A DNA stretch of 64,000 nt from Ignavibacterium sp. (lineage in GTDB: Bacteria > Bacteroidota > Ignavibacteria > Ignavibacteriales > Ignavibacteriaceae): positions 806,001 through 870,000 of the forward strand of contig NZ_AP026678.1 of the NCBI RefSeq assembly GCF_025998815.1, written 5' to 3'. The stretch's first letter is position 1; the number at the start of each line of letters is the position of its first letter. A program made the position numbers and the translations under genes. Positions 54,167-63,570 of this stretch are shown piece by piece. The notes beneath the pieces are model-generated. The model was not told where the DNA came from, made no database searches, and worked only from the letters and a program-made list of their open reading frames with translations.

Positions 54167-55465
54167 TTATTTGAGGATTATCATTTTAAAGATTGATTTA
54201 TCTGATGAAGATTTATAATCTTTATTTTGTATTTCCACTGAGTAGAAATAAATTCCCGTTGCTAAATCTTTCGCATCAAATTTCAATTCTAAACTTCCCT
54301 TCTCTACTTCACCTGAAAATAGTGTCTGAATTTTTTCACCTAATGAATTGTAAACTGCAACATTTATAAAACTGTCATCAAATAAATCTATTCTGATATT
54401 GGTAATCGAATTGAATGGATTAGGATAATTCTGATACAGCCTGAATGATTCATTTGTAATAACCGGTTTGGATTCAACAGAAGAAATAGTGGGTACAAAT
54501 TTCAAAAACTTTCCATTCTCGCCAATAGCAAATCCGTGCAGTGAGTCAGTAAACACAATATCAAATACATTTATTGAATCAGGCGTTAAGATGGTTTGCC
54601 AGCTTTCACCTTTATCTGAACTAACTATAAACTCATGACCAAATGTTCCCCAAATTTCATCAGTGGTTCTGTTATCAATACCACTCGATACTCCATAGTA
54701 AGAAATTTCTTTGTAAAACCAGGTATTTCCCAAATCCGATGATTTGAAAACTGCACTTGGAAAACTTCTCTCGATATCACTGGCTAAAGTTACAACTGTT
54801 TGCGAATCTGGAAAAACCATATCAAAAAATGGATCTGCATAGGCCGAATCAGTCATCCAGGTAAAACCCCCATTAGTACAATGCCAGATGACTCCGCCAC
54901 GGTCATAGATTCCTCCAACTGCAAAGCCAATAGAATCATTTATAAATCTGACTTTATGAACCGGGAAATGAGAGAAAGTCGCAGTATCTCTTGGAATCTC
55001 AGTCCAATCAACTCCACCATTTGTAGTGATAGAAAAAATATTATTATCTCCACCAATAATTCCCTTACTTGAATCAACGAAACAAATAGTATTTAATATA
55101 ACATTATCCGGTCTGAACCTTCTTGATTGCCAATTTAAACCTCCATCGGTAGTATTTAGTATAAAGTTATCTACATTTATTCCATCTTCGGTTCCGTTTT
55201 CAATTGCCCATCCAATATTCACATCAAGAAAAAAAATGTCATTAATTTTAAAGTCTGGTCTGAAGTTTTGAATAGACCAATTATTTCCCATATCGCTTGT
55301 ATATAGAATGTATCCACTATCTCCGGCGACCCAGATATTCATTGAATCAATTGCAAAAATGTTCTTTAAGTTCGCTGCAACCGGTGTTTGAATGATTACC
55401 CAATCTCCTGATTGAGAAAATAAGAATGAATTTATTGTAATAATTAATAACAGAATTCTGGTCAT
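54167..55465 (-). CDS. Secreted YCF48/BNR-like beta-propeller protein with type IX sorting tail
   Basis: A 432-residue protein with a signal peptide (ILLLIITINSFLFSQ). About six Asp-box-like turns (TSDMGNNW, TTDGGLNW, TTNGGVDW, CTNGGFTW, SSDLGNTW, SSDKGESW) form a propeller of the YCF48/BNR type. The C-terminal sorting domain reads SFRLYQNYPNPFNSITNIRI through ATGIYFYSV to FKMIILK. The gene is convergent with the other propeller, ending one base away. Its partner or ligand is unknown. Confidence 0.88.
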   Translation of the reverse strand: MTRILLLIITINSFLFSQSGDWVIIQTPVAANLKNIFAIDSMNIWVAGDSGYILYTSDMGNNWSIQNFRPDFKINDIFFLDVNIGWAIENGTEDGINVDNFILNTTDGGLNWQSRRFRPDNVILNTICFVDSSKGIIGGDNNIFSITTNGGVDWTEIPRDTATFSHFPVHKVRFINDSIGFAVGGIYDRGGVIWHCTNGGFTWMTDSAYADPFFDMVFPDSQTVVTLASDIERSFPSAVFKSSDLGNTWFYKEISYYGVSSGIDNRTTDEIWGTFGHEFIVSSDKGESWQTILTPDSINVFDIVFTDSLHGFAIGENGKFLKFVPTISSVESKPVITNESFRLYQNYPNPFNSITNIRIDLFDDSFINVAVYNSLGEKIQTLFSGEVEKGSLELKFDAKDLATGIYFYSVEIQNKDYKSSSDKSIFKMIILK

Positions 55466-55530
55466 AAAAAACTAAGAATAATTCTTACCTTTATAATAAA
55501 GTTTTTGACAGAATAATAAAAAATATTTGC

Positions 55531-56037
55531 TTACGACCGTTTGAAAAAAATCTCTATTAAAATCAAACTAACCATAACAAAGAAAGAGAGATAAATCAAA
55601 GTTGATGAGAAAGCCATTAGATAGACAAAATTTGAATTTACAAACCTCATTAGCCAAAGACTTCCGAAAGAAATGATTATTGATACGAATGGTTCAATCA
55701 TTAGAAAAGTTTTCAAGCCGTTATTCATTAATGATGAAAAATAAAATATTGAACAAACAACTGTGAATATCAGAGTGAAAGCTATTATATGATTGTGTGT
55801 AGTTATAAAAATTTCTGAGACTGGTTTTGGATAATTTTCTGCTATGTCAAATTCATCAGAAACCTGAGAGCCATTGTATCGTTCAATGGCTCCCTTAGTT
55901 GAATACGAAGTTGTGTAATATAAAAAACCTAATCCAATTAGTACTCCGAATGTTAGACTAATCAATAATGCTGCAATCATTTTCTTTAATTGTTTAGGGA
56001 ATTGATAAAGTTTTAGATTCATTATTTCATTAGCCAT
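55531..56037 (-). CDS. Four-helix membrane protein linked to an FMN-binding protein
   Basis: A 168-residue protein with four hydrophobic helices (about 20-42, 84-105, 110-130, 138-162). The motif FITTHNHIIAFTLIF holds two His residues at the start of a helix and could bind heme or quinone. Its start overlaps the preceding FMN-binding gene by 16 bases, so the two are coupled. I do not know a named family; a membrane electron-transfer partner is the best guess. Confidence 0.7.
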   Translation of the reverse strand: MANEIMNLKLYQFPKQLKKMIAALLISLTFGVLIGLGFLYYTTSYSTKGAIERYNGSQVSDEFDIAENYPKPVSEIFITTHNHIIAFTLIFTVVCSIFYFSSLMNNGLKTFLMIEPFVSIIISFGSLWLMRFVNSNFVYLMAFSSTLIYLSFFVMVSLILIEIFFKRS

Positions 56038-56546
56038 TTAATTAACAAAGTAAGTTTCTTAATTCCTTTTGTAACCGAATTCACAGAAATTGTTGCTCCG
56101 CTGATACTACTTACATCTTTTCCAACAATAAATTCTGATTGCGCATCTTTACCTTTAAACTGACTATTCCATTCTTTGCTTTGAACAGCTCCACCATATG
56201 GTTCGCGATATTTTATAATGTCAGAACAAATAATTTTACCATTCAGATCAAACATTACCATAAAAGTAATTGGAAGAGATTTTCCATAAACATTATCAAG
56301 CAATGCAAAGCCAATTATACTCTTGTTTTCAAAAATTTTATAAAAATAAATTTCCTCTGAAAAGAACTTTTGACCTACAGTTTTTTCAATGTCGTTCTTG
56401 ATATTCTTTTCAATTCTGACTTTCTCAATTTCAAATTGAATATTATTTCCAAAGCAGTTTTTCAATGCCTGATTAACTTTATCTTTGATATCCTGTGGAA
56501 ATACTGTAAAACTTAGTAACAGAAATAGTAAAGTCATTTTTTTCAT
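56022..56546 (-). CDS. Exported FMN-binding domain protein (RnfG/NqrC-like)
   Basis: A 174-residue protein with a signal peptide (MTLLFLLLSFTVFPQ). The C-terminal motif SSISGATISVNSVTKGIKKL fits the SGAT motif where ApbE attaches FMN to Thr in RnfG/NqrC-type proteins. IKYREPYGGAVQSKEWNSQF is typical of the domain core. It should be a periplasmic flavoprotein carrying electrons. ApbE is not in the window. It lies between a porin-like gene and the His-bearing membrane protein. Confidence 0.88.
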   Translation of the reverse strand: MKKMTLLFLLLSFTVFPQDIKDKVNQALKNCFGNNIQFEIEKVRIEKNIKNDIEKTVGQKFFSEEIYFYKIFENKSIIGFALLDNVYGKSLPITFMVMFDLNGKIICSDIIKYREPYGGAVQSKEWNSQFKGKDAQSEFIVGKDVSSISGATISVNSVTKGIKKLTLLIKWLMK

Positions 56547-56558
56547 ACTTATTGTTTC

Positions 56559-57623
56559 CTAAAACATATATCCAACACCAAAATTGATGAATTTACTTTT
56601 TCTATCATCAAGTTTTCTGGTTTGTTCACTGTAATCAATTTTAAATACTACTTGCTCAAATGGTTTTATATTAAGTCCAATCATCCATTCTGTAAAATGG
56701 TAAAGTTTTTCATTATCACCACCACTTAATGTTTCTGCTGCTGTATTAATATCTGAGTATCTGATAAATGGAATTATTTTCGTGCTTAAATTGAAGATCG
56801 ATGCTACATTGTAACCAAGATCAAAATAATATCCGCGGGAAGCTTTTAGTTCACCAGAATTATAATTGATATTTCCAAATTCGAAAACTGCTATAATATT
56901 ATTTGCATCGTACTTAGCGTGAACTTCAGATATTGTTACATCAATATTTGTTGAATCGCCTTTTGCATTATTAAATGATAATGAGCCGCCAACTTTTAGA
57001 CCTGGGAAATTCAAATAATCAAGTTTAACACTGTAAAGAAATCGTGAAGCATCTGTTTTATAACCTTTCATTCTTCCAGGTCTTATTCCCTGTGATAAGG
57101 AAAATTTATCACTGTTTAGTGTCTCAAATAATGTTAATCTGTAATCAAATCCATTGTAATTGCCATAAATTGATGCCCCGCTTCCGAACCAGGTTGTAGG
57201 AATAATCAAATTATGATAAACCGGTCTTTCTGTTCCAAAGAACAAAGGTGGTTCGTGAAATTCATTTATTAATCCTATTGATGGCAAAATAATTCCAACA
57301 TTAAATCCTAATAAATCTGAGTGATGATAGTTAACATAAGCTTGTTCAAGCTCCAGTTCTCCCTGTCCGTTTTTTACAAAATTATGCTCAAGCTCTACTT
57401 CAGATTTGAAAGACCATTTTTCCGACCAACTGTAACCAAAGAAAAGAACAAATCTGTGAAAGTCCCAAATTGATTTTGAAGGTGAACTCCCAATTTTTTC
57501 ATTGTTGTAATGAAGTTCTCCATAACCACCTATAGTTGCTTTGGGTTCGAAAAATTCAAACTCCTGTGCAAATAGTGATTTCGATAATAAAATAGTGACT
57601 ATTAGAAGAAAAAGATTTTTCAT
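56559..57623 (-). CDS. Outer-membrane porin-like beta-barrel protein
   Basis: I start at ATG 57623 (354 residues) because GGGAG is seven bases upstream and the signal peptide NLFLLIVTILLSKSLFAQ begins right there; a frame open to 57680 adds 19 unlikely residues. The rest is alternating strands with IGGYGELHYNNEK, WSFKSEVELEHNFVKNGQGE and the last strand FINFGVGYMF, like phosphate-selective porin/OprP-type barrels. It is the first gene of a three-gene run with the FMN-binding protein. The solute is unknown. Confidence 0.82.
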   Translation of the reverse strand: MKNLFLLIVTILLSKSLFAQEFEFFEPKATIGGYGELHYNNEKIGSSPSKSIWDFHRFVLFFGYSWSEKWSFKSEVELEHNFVKNGQGELELEQAYVNYHHSDLLGFNVGIILPSIGLINEFHEPPLFFGTERPVYHNLIIPTTWFGSGASIYGNYNGFDYRLTLFETLNSDKFSLSQGIRPGRMKGYKTDASRFLYSVKLDYLNFPGLKVGGSLSFNNAKGDSTNIDVTISEVHAKYDANNIIAVFEFGNINYNSGELKASRGYYFDLGYNVASIFNLSTKIIPFIRYSDINTAAETLSGGDNEKLYHFTEWMIGLNIKPFEQVVFKIDYSEQTRKLDDRKSKFINFGVGYMF

Positions 57624-57810
57624 AAAGACTCCCTGATATTTTGTTATACTTATTAAGACTAAATCTAAATTACAATACAAATATACTTATACATTAGTAA
57701 ACTGCAAGAGGTTACTGTGACTTAATTGATAATTTTCACAAAATTTTTTTGAACCTCAGATTAAAGACGAAGAAGCAAGATATGGGGAATATAAAAAGAA
57801 GTTGTTATTC

Positions 57811-58422
57811 TTATTTCACTTTTTGTTTTTCTGATTCTAACATTTGTTCTAATCGAATTACATTCAGAATCTTTTTTACGCCAAAAATTTTTTTTGCATA
57901 ATCAGTAAAATATGAGTGACTTTTATTGAAACTAATAGTTTTCTCTAGCCATCCTTCATCTGTAAAATGAATTTTATTACTATATTCGATTTCAAGTCTT
58001 AGATTATTACCAACTTCAAGAAAGTCATCAGAACCAAGATGATGAAGATCAGCATCACACACAATCATTTCTAATTTGTTTTTTGGTTGCTGAGGAATTT
58101 TTGTTGCTAAAATACAAGATTCAATTTGTTGAATCTTTTTTTCCGGATAATTTTCTTTTGTTAAAAAGTTTCTTGCATATGTGCAACTTTTAATTTCGTG
58201 CCCATCACAAATATCGATGTAACCAATATCATGAAATAAACACGCAAGAATAATAATTTCTTTTTCATCATCGGTTACCTGCTCTGATTCAGAGATATTC
58301 ATTGCAGCTTCAACAACTTTCTGAACATGGTAAAAATTGTGATACCTGTAATTAGCAGGACATCTCTCAGAAAGAGTATTCTTTACAAATGTTTCGGATT
58401 TTTTTATTAACTCCAGATTCAT
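57811..58422 (-). CDS. HD-domain phosphohydrolase
   Basis: I prefer ATG 58422 (203 residues) over a TTG at 58515; the extra 31 residues read like untranslated sequence. The HD-domain metal ligands are visible in order: YHNFYHVQKV, CLFHDIGYIDICDGHEIKS and VCDADLHHLG. Family members hydrolyse phosphomonoester or phosphodiester bonds of nucleotides or signalling nucleotides. The substrate cannot be assigned. It is divergent from the SixA gene. Confidence 0.85.
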   Translation of the reverse strand: MNLELIKKSETFVKNTLSERCPANYRYHNFYHVQKVVEAAMNISESEQVTDDEKEIIILACLFHDIGYIDICDGHEIKSCTYARNFLTKENYPEKKIQQIESCILATKIPQQPKNKLEMIVCDADLHHLGSDDFLEVGNNLRLEIEYSNKIHFTDEGWLEKTISFNKSHSYFTDYAKKIFGVKKILNVIRLEQMLESEKQKVK

Positions 58423-58533
58423 CAAATATATTTCAGATTCTTGATTGTGTATTATGCTTAATCTATTTTCGTGGCGAAACTTAGCAGCTTGATTTAGTTT
58501 AGCAAATGATAACAATCACAGAAAATAATTATT

Positions 58534-59034
58534 ATGCGACAACTCATATTAGTAAGACATGCAAAATCAAGTTGGGATAATCCTGAATTGAATGATTTTT
58601 ATAGACCATTAAATAAGCGTGGCAAAAGAGATGCGCCTTTTATGGCAAATCTGTTAGCAGAAAAAAATGTGATACCTGAGTTGATTCTTGCTAGTCCAGC
58701 TGTTCGAACTAAATTAACAGCAATTGAATTTGCAAGAAAGTTTGGAATTGCAGAATCAGAAATCATTTGGAATGATAAGCTCTATCTTGCCTCATCAGCT
58801 AAGCTCTTAAAATTCATTGTAGATGTTGATCAAAAATTTAAATCTATTATGCTGGTTGGACACAATCCCGGGCTAACTGATTTACAAAATTTTCTGTGTA
58901 ATGAAGAAATTGATAATATACCTACTTGTGGAATTGTTTGTATGAGAACACAAAAAGACTGGAAGAGTATTACTGCCAAAGATTTTGAATTGGATTTTTT
59001 TGAATATCCGAAAAAATATTTTAAGAAAAGTTAA
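58534..59034 (+). CDS. sixA: SixA-like histidine phosphatase
   Basis: A 166-residue protein of the histidine-phosphatase superfamily. The catalytic motif is LVRHAKSSWDNPELNDFYRP with the phospho-acceptor His, and the second catalytic region is MLVGHNPGLTDLQNFL. SixA removes phosphate from phosphohistidine in HPt domains, so it could act on the multi-receiver signalling system elsewhere, though no link is visible. The stop overlaps the convergent cyclase gene by four bases. Confidence 0.9.
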   Translation: MRQLILVRHAKSSWDNPELNDFYRPLNKRGKRDAPFMANLLAEKNVIPELILASPAVRTKLTAIEFARKFGIAESEIIWNDKLYLASSAKLLKFIVDVDQKFKSIMLVGHNPGLTDLQNFLCNEEIDNIPTCGIVCMRTQKDWKSITAKDFELDFFEYPKKYFKKS

Positions 59035-60998
59035 TCGGTAGGTAAATTCATTTTACTTAACAATGCTTTAAATCTTTCGTCGTCATGAATTTCCTTCCAC
59101 GATCTGCTACGGATAAAAATTAGTGCACCTAATTTGTCTTCAAAAGCTTTATTTAAGTATTCAAATACTTTATCATAATTTCCCAAACCAAGATAAACTA
59201 AAGCATAATCGATGGTATAATTTACTTCTGTTAACTTCTTTTCCTGAAATTTAATCTTATCAAGGCAATCGTTGACTTTATCTAATTCTCCTGACTTAGC
59301 GTAAATGTATCCGAGATTTGCTGTTGATTTAAATTCATCACCTGCAATCTCCTGAGATTTCTTAAATAGCTTTAAAGCTTCTTCCATATTTCCACTTTGA
59401 TAGTAAGCCCACCCTAATCCGTTAATCGCTGCACGAAATGTTGAATCAATTTCCAGCGTTTTTTTATACTGCTCAATTGCATCTAAAATCATTCCCGCAT
59501 TCAAGTACATATCACCAAGGAATGCATTTATTGGCAATGAGAGCGGATCAAGTTCATGAGCTTTCTCAGCTTCAATGACTGCCTTGCGGGTGTTGTTTAT
59601 TGCCATCATGTAATAAGCATAATAATGATGTGCATCTGCATTATTCGGGCTTAGTTCCAGTGCTTTTTGAAATGATTTATATGATTCATCCCATTTCCAA
59701 TCAAATAAGTTTGCCATCGCAAGTGAAAGATGACCATCAGGAAGTTGATCATCCATTGATAAAGCTTTCAATGCATATTTCTTGGCTTCTTCATTTGCGA
59801 TTTGATTTGGTAATTGTCCAATAGCACCAAGATAAACATAACAAGCAGCCAATGCTGAAAATCCCTGAGCAAAATTTGAATCTATTTCAACAGATTTCTT
59901 CAGAAGTTGAAGTGATCTTCTTATATCAGTTGGTGTCCACTTATTCCAGAAATAATTTGCTTTCAAAAAAAGCTGATATGCCTCAAGATTCGTCGTTGGT
60001 ATTTTTACCAGTGGTTTCTTCTGTGAATCCTGAATCTTAAGTGATTTTTTTAGAGTGCTTACAATTGTCGTTGCAATTTCGTCCTGAACCTGAAAAATAT
60101 CTTTTATATCACGGTCAAATGTGTCAGACCATTTATGATAACCATCAAGAGTATCAATTAGCTGGGCTGTAATTCTGACTCTGTTTCCTACTTTCCGAAC
60201 GCTTCCTTCAAGTAAGTTTCTAACTCCCAGTTGTTTACCTATTTCCCTTATATCAAAATTTTTTCCTTTGAATGCAAAAGACGATGTTCTTGAGGTTACT
60301 TTAAGTTCTTCAATTTTAGATAGTGCATTCAGGATTTCTTCAGTTATTCCATCAGAGAAAAATTCATTATCAGGTTCATTACTCATATTAACAAATGGTA
60401 AGACAGCAATTGACTCATTTCTCAGATTAAATCTTGATTCAAAATCATTTTTGTTTGGAACAACTATATCTTCACTTTGAAGAGCGAAAATTTCAACAGG
60501 ATACTTTACATTCTTAAGTTCAAATAATCCTAATGATTTGGTTTTGAATTCAGAATGGTTTTTTAGTTCATCATTCACTTTGGATGAGAATAGAACACAA
60601 CCGCCTTTGCTCAGTGATTCTATTCGTGAAGCAATATTAACAGTATCTCCATAAACACCTTCATCATCGTATACTATTTCCCCAGCATGGATTCCAATTC
60701 TCAAATTAACCTTAGGTTCTTTTAATAACTCAGCTTGAATTTCCTTTGCACAAATAACAGATTCAATCACACTGCCAAAAATGGTAAGAGCACCATCACC
60801 AAAGTAGTGAATAACTTTTCCAAGATGTTCAAATACTTTTTCTTCAAGCACTTTTCTATACCTGTCACGAAGTAGTTTTGCTCGTTCTTCATCTTCCTGC
60901 ATCAAAGAAGTATAGCCCACCATATCGGTGAACATAACTGATGCAAGCATTCTTATTCCGTTTCTGGCTATCATAACATTTTTTATTATTCCCGTCAA
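59031..60998 (-). CDS. Class III nucleotide cyclase with TolB-like domain and TPR repeats
   Basis: A 655-residue protein. The cyclase domain (about 15-175) has both metal aspartates, Asp25 (FTDMVGYTSL) and Asp68 (YFGDGALTIF), and GVYGDTVNIASRIESL. The Lys that usually precedes the second Asp motif appears as His (VIHYFGDG). A TolB-N/FlgO-like region follows (about 205-325, SIAVLPFVNMSNEPDNEFF, GKQLGVRNLLEGSVRK), then several TPR repeats to about 640. The product (cAMP or cGMP) cannot be assigned. It is an input-output signalling protein; no transmembrane helix is obvious. Confidence 0.9.
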   Translation of the reverse strand: MTGIIKNVMIARNGIRMLASVMFTDMVGYTSLMQEDEERAKLLRDRYRKVLEEKVFEHLGKVIHYFGDGALTIFGSVIESVICAKEIQAELLKEPKVNLRIGIHAGEIVYDDEGVYGDTVNIASRIESLSKGGCVLFSSKVNDELKNHSEFKTKSLGLFELKNVKYPVEIFALQSEDIVVPNKNDFESRFNLRNESIAVLPFVNMSNEPDNEFFSDGITEEILNALSKIEELKVTSRTSSFAFKGKNFDIREIGKQLGVRNLLEGSVRKVGNRVRITAQLIDTLDGYHKWSDTFDRDIKDIFQVQDEIATTIVSTLKKSLKIQDSQKKPLVKIPTTNLEAYQLFLKANYFWNKWTPTDIRRSLQLLKKSVEIDSNFAQGFSALAACYVYLGAIGQLPNQIANEEAKKYALKALSMDDQLPDGHLSLAMANLFDWKWDESYKSFQKALELSPNNADAHHYYAYYMMAINNTRKAVIEAEKAHELDPLSLPINAFLGDMYLNAGMILDAIEQYKKTLEIDSTFRAAINGLGWAYYQSGNMEEALKLFKKSQEIAGDEFKSTANLGYIYAKSGELDKVNDCLDKIKFQEKKLTEVNYTIDYALVYLGLGNYDKVFEYLNKAFEDKLGALIFIRSRSWKEIHDDERFKALLSKMNLPTD

Positions 60999-61045
60999 AA
61001 AATATTCTTTTACATTTCAAAAGACAAAAAAAGTTTTATGAATGG

Positions 61046-61076
61046 TAAAAAAAGAGCCGGCATCTGGACCGGCTCT
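61046..61076 (-). terminator. Rho-independent terminator after maeB
   Basis: On the minus strand arms AGAGCCGG and CCGGCTCT (61053-61076) are separated by eight bases and followed by T7. It lies 19 bp past the maeB stop and before the cyclase gene. Confidence 0.9.
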
Positions 61077-61094
61077 GTCAGGAAAAATTAATCT

Positions 61095-63365
61095 TTACTT
61101 GTTCTTCAGATAGTTTTTCTTTGATTCAGCATCAACAACTGCAATAGCTGTCATATTAATGATATCATCAACAGATGCTCCTCTTTGTAAAACATGAACA
61201 GGTTTTGCCATTCCCAATAGGATTGGTCCGATAACAGTTGCCTGTCCAATTCTTGCCATTAATTTATAAGCAATATTAGCAGCATCGAGATTTGGGAATA
61301 TTAAAACATTAGCGCCACCTCTTATTTCTGCAAATGGGAAAGTCTTTTCGATGATTTCCGGAGCAACAGCCGTATCTGCCTGCATTTCTCCATCAACAAT
61401 TAATTCCGGTCTTTTTTGTTTGATGAGCTTAACCGCTTCTGTTACCTTTACGGATTCCGGATAAGGTGCGCTTCCAAAATTACTAAAAGAAAGAAGTGCG
61501 ATTTTAGGTTCGACATCAAATTCTTTAACTGCATCAGCTGTAGAAATTGCAATCTCGGCTAACTGATCTTTATTTGGATTAACATTTACTGTGCAATCGG
61601 CAAAAAAGTAGGTTTCCTTCTTTGCTATTACAATGTACATTCCTGAAACAACTGTAAGTCCTTCCCTAACTCCGATACATTGCAAAGCAGGTCTTATTGT
61701 ATTTGGATAGCTTGTAGTATATCCGCTGATCATTGCATCAGCATCACCTTGTGCAACCATCATTGAACCATAATAATTAGGTTTTCTAATCAGATTTCTT
61801 GAATCATAAAGAGTTGCACCTTTTCGTTTTCTTCTATCGAAGAATGTTTTTGCGTAATCTTCGCATTTGTCACAATTTTCAGGATCGATAATCGTAAATT
61901 CATTCAAATCATAGCCTATTCTTTCAATTTCCTGTTTAATGATTTTTTCATTACCAAGCAAAATTGGTTTAGCAATTCCATCATTATAAACAGCATGTGC
62001 AGCACGAATAATGTTTTCTTCTTCTCCTTCAGGATAAACAACTCTCTTTGGTTTCTGCTGAGCTTTGTGAATCATAACACGAATTATTTCTTTAGACAGA
62101 CCCAATCTCTCTTTAAGCTTTTCACGATAAGCATCCCAATCCATTTCAGTAATTTTAGCCACACCTGTTTCGATTGCAGCTTTTGCTACTGCAGGAGCAA
62201 CATACCATAAAACTCGCGGATCAAAAGGTTTTGGAATAATATAATTTTTACCAAATTCAAACTCTTCTCCACCATAAGCTTTGATAACCATTTCAGGAAC
62301 TTTTTCTCTTGCTAACTGAGCTAAAGCTTTCGTAGCTGCCATTTTCATTTCATCATTAATCTGTGTAGCTCTTACATCAAGTGCACCTCTGAAAATAAAT
62401 GGAAATCCAAGAACATTATTAACCTGGTTCGGGAAATCACTTCTACCCGTTGCCATAATTAAATCATCGCGAACCGAAACTGCATCATCATACATAATTT
62501 CAGGATCAGGATTGGCCATTGCAAAGATGATTGGATTTTTTGCCATTGATTTAACCATATCTTTATTAACGACACCACCAACTGAAAGCCCGATAAAAAC
62601 ATCTGCATCTTTCATTGCTTCGGCAAGTGAAGCAAATCCTTTTTCCTGAGCAAATTCTTCTTTGTATTTATTAAGATCTTTTCTGTCTTTTGTAATACAA
62701 CCTTTTGTGTCGAACATCCAGATGTTTTCTCTTTTTACTCCTGCTCTGATATAATGTTTGCAACAAGAAATAGCAGAAGCTCCGGCTCCATTTACAACAA
62801 TTTTAACTTCATTTAATTTTTTTCCTGCCAGTTCAACAGCATTAATTAATGCTGCGCAAGAAATAATTGCAGTTCCATGCTGATCGTCATGAAACACCGG
62901 AATTTTCATCGTTGCTTTAAGTGTCTCTTCAATCTCGAAACATTCAGGTGCTTTTATATCCTCAAGATTGATTCCCCCAAATGTTGGCTCTAATAACTGA
63001 CAAACTCTGATAACTTCTTTTGGATCGTGAGATGCTACTTCAATATCAAACACATCAATATCAGCAAATCTTTTAAACAGAACTCCTTTCCCTTCCATAA
63101 CAGGTTTACCTGCTTCGGGACCAATATCACCAAGACCTAATACAGCTGTTCCATTTGAAACAACAGCAACAAGATTACCTTTAGCTGTATACTTATAAAC
63201 ATCTTCAACATTTTTATGAATTTCCCGACAAGGTTCAGCAACACCGGGAGTATAAGCAAGCGATAAATCTCTTGAAGTAAGACAAGGTTTAGTTGGTATA
63301 ACCTCAATTTTACCAACTCTCTCAGAACTGTGATACAACAGAGCTTCCTCTTTTGTGATTTTCAT
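61095..63365 (-). CDS. maeB: NADP-type malic enzyme with phosphotransacetylase-like domain
   Basis: A 756-residue two-domain protein. The malic-enzyme half (about 1-430) has [36 protein letters not shown], the catalytic region [18 protein letters not shown] and the Rossmann [16 protein letters not shown]. The C-terminal half (about 430-756) resembles phosphate acetyltransferase ([57 protein letters not shown]) and is thought to regulate the enzyme. It decarboxylates malate to pyruvate. A strong terminator follows. Confidence 0.96.
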   Translation of the reverse strand: MKITKEEALLYHSSERVGKIEVIPTKPCLTSRDLSLAYTPGVAEPCREIHKNVEDVYKYTAKGNLVAVVSNGTAVLGLGDIGPEAGKPVMEGKGVLFKRFADIDVFDIEVASHDPKEVIRVCQLLEPTFGGINLEDIKAPECFEIEETLKATMKIPVFHDDQHGTAIISCAALINAVELAGKKLNEVKIVVNGAGASAISCCKHYIRAGVKRENIWMFDTKGCITKDRKDLNKYKEEFAQEKGFASLAEAMKDADVFIGLSVGGVVNKDMVKSMAKNPIIFAMANPDPEIMYDDAVSVRDDLIMATGRSDFPNQVNNVLGFPFIFRGALDVRATQINDEMKMAATKALAQLAREKVPEMVIKAYGGEEFEFGKNYIIPKPFDPRVLWYVAPAVAKAAIETGVAKITEMDWDAYREKLKERLGLSKEIIRVMIHKAQQKPKRVVYPEGEEENIIRAAHAVYNDGIAKPILLGNEKIIKQEIERIGYDLNEFTIIDPENCDKCEDYAKTFFDRRKRKGATLYDSRNLIRKPNYYGSMMVAQGDADAMISGYTTSYPNTIRPALQCIGVREGLTVVSGMYIVIAKKETYFFADCTVNVNPNKDQLAEIAISTADAVKEFDVEPKIALLSFSNFGSAPYPESVKVTEAVKLIKQKRPELIVDGEMQADTAVAPEIIEKTFPFAEIRGGANVLIFPNLDAANIAYKLMARIGQATVIGPILLGMAKPVHVLQRGASVDDIINMTAIAVVDAESKKNYLKNK

Positions 63366-63570
63366 ATTAGCTCCTTTTGCATTTCATTTGTTTGATTTGT
63401 TGATTGAAAAAATTTTAGAATTGTCTGATTCAGAATTGAAAACCATAACGAAGGCCGTATCGATGATAAGAGATGCACTTTTATCCTTAATTAAGCAAGT
63501 TTAGATAAACTCAACAATTTACTATAACAAAATTACGGAAATATTTTTCTACTTTAAAAGAATGGAGAAA

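Noticed and set aside
57624-57680. 19-residue N-terminal extension of the porin-like protein
   Set aside because: The signal peptide begins at ATG 57623 with GGGAG just upstream.
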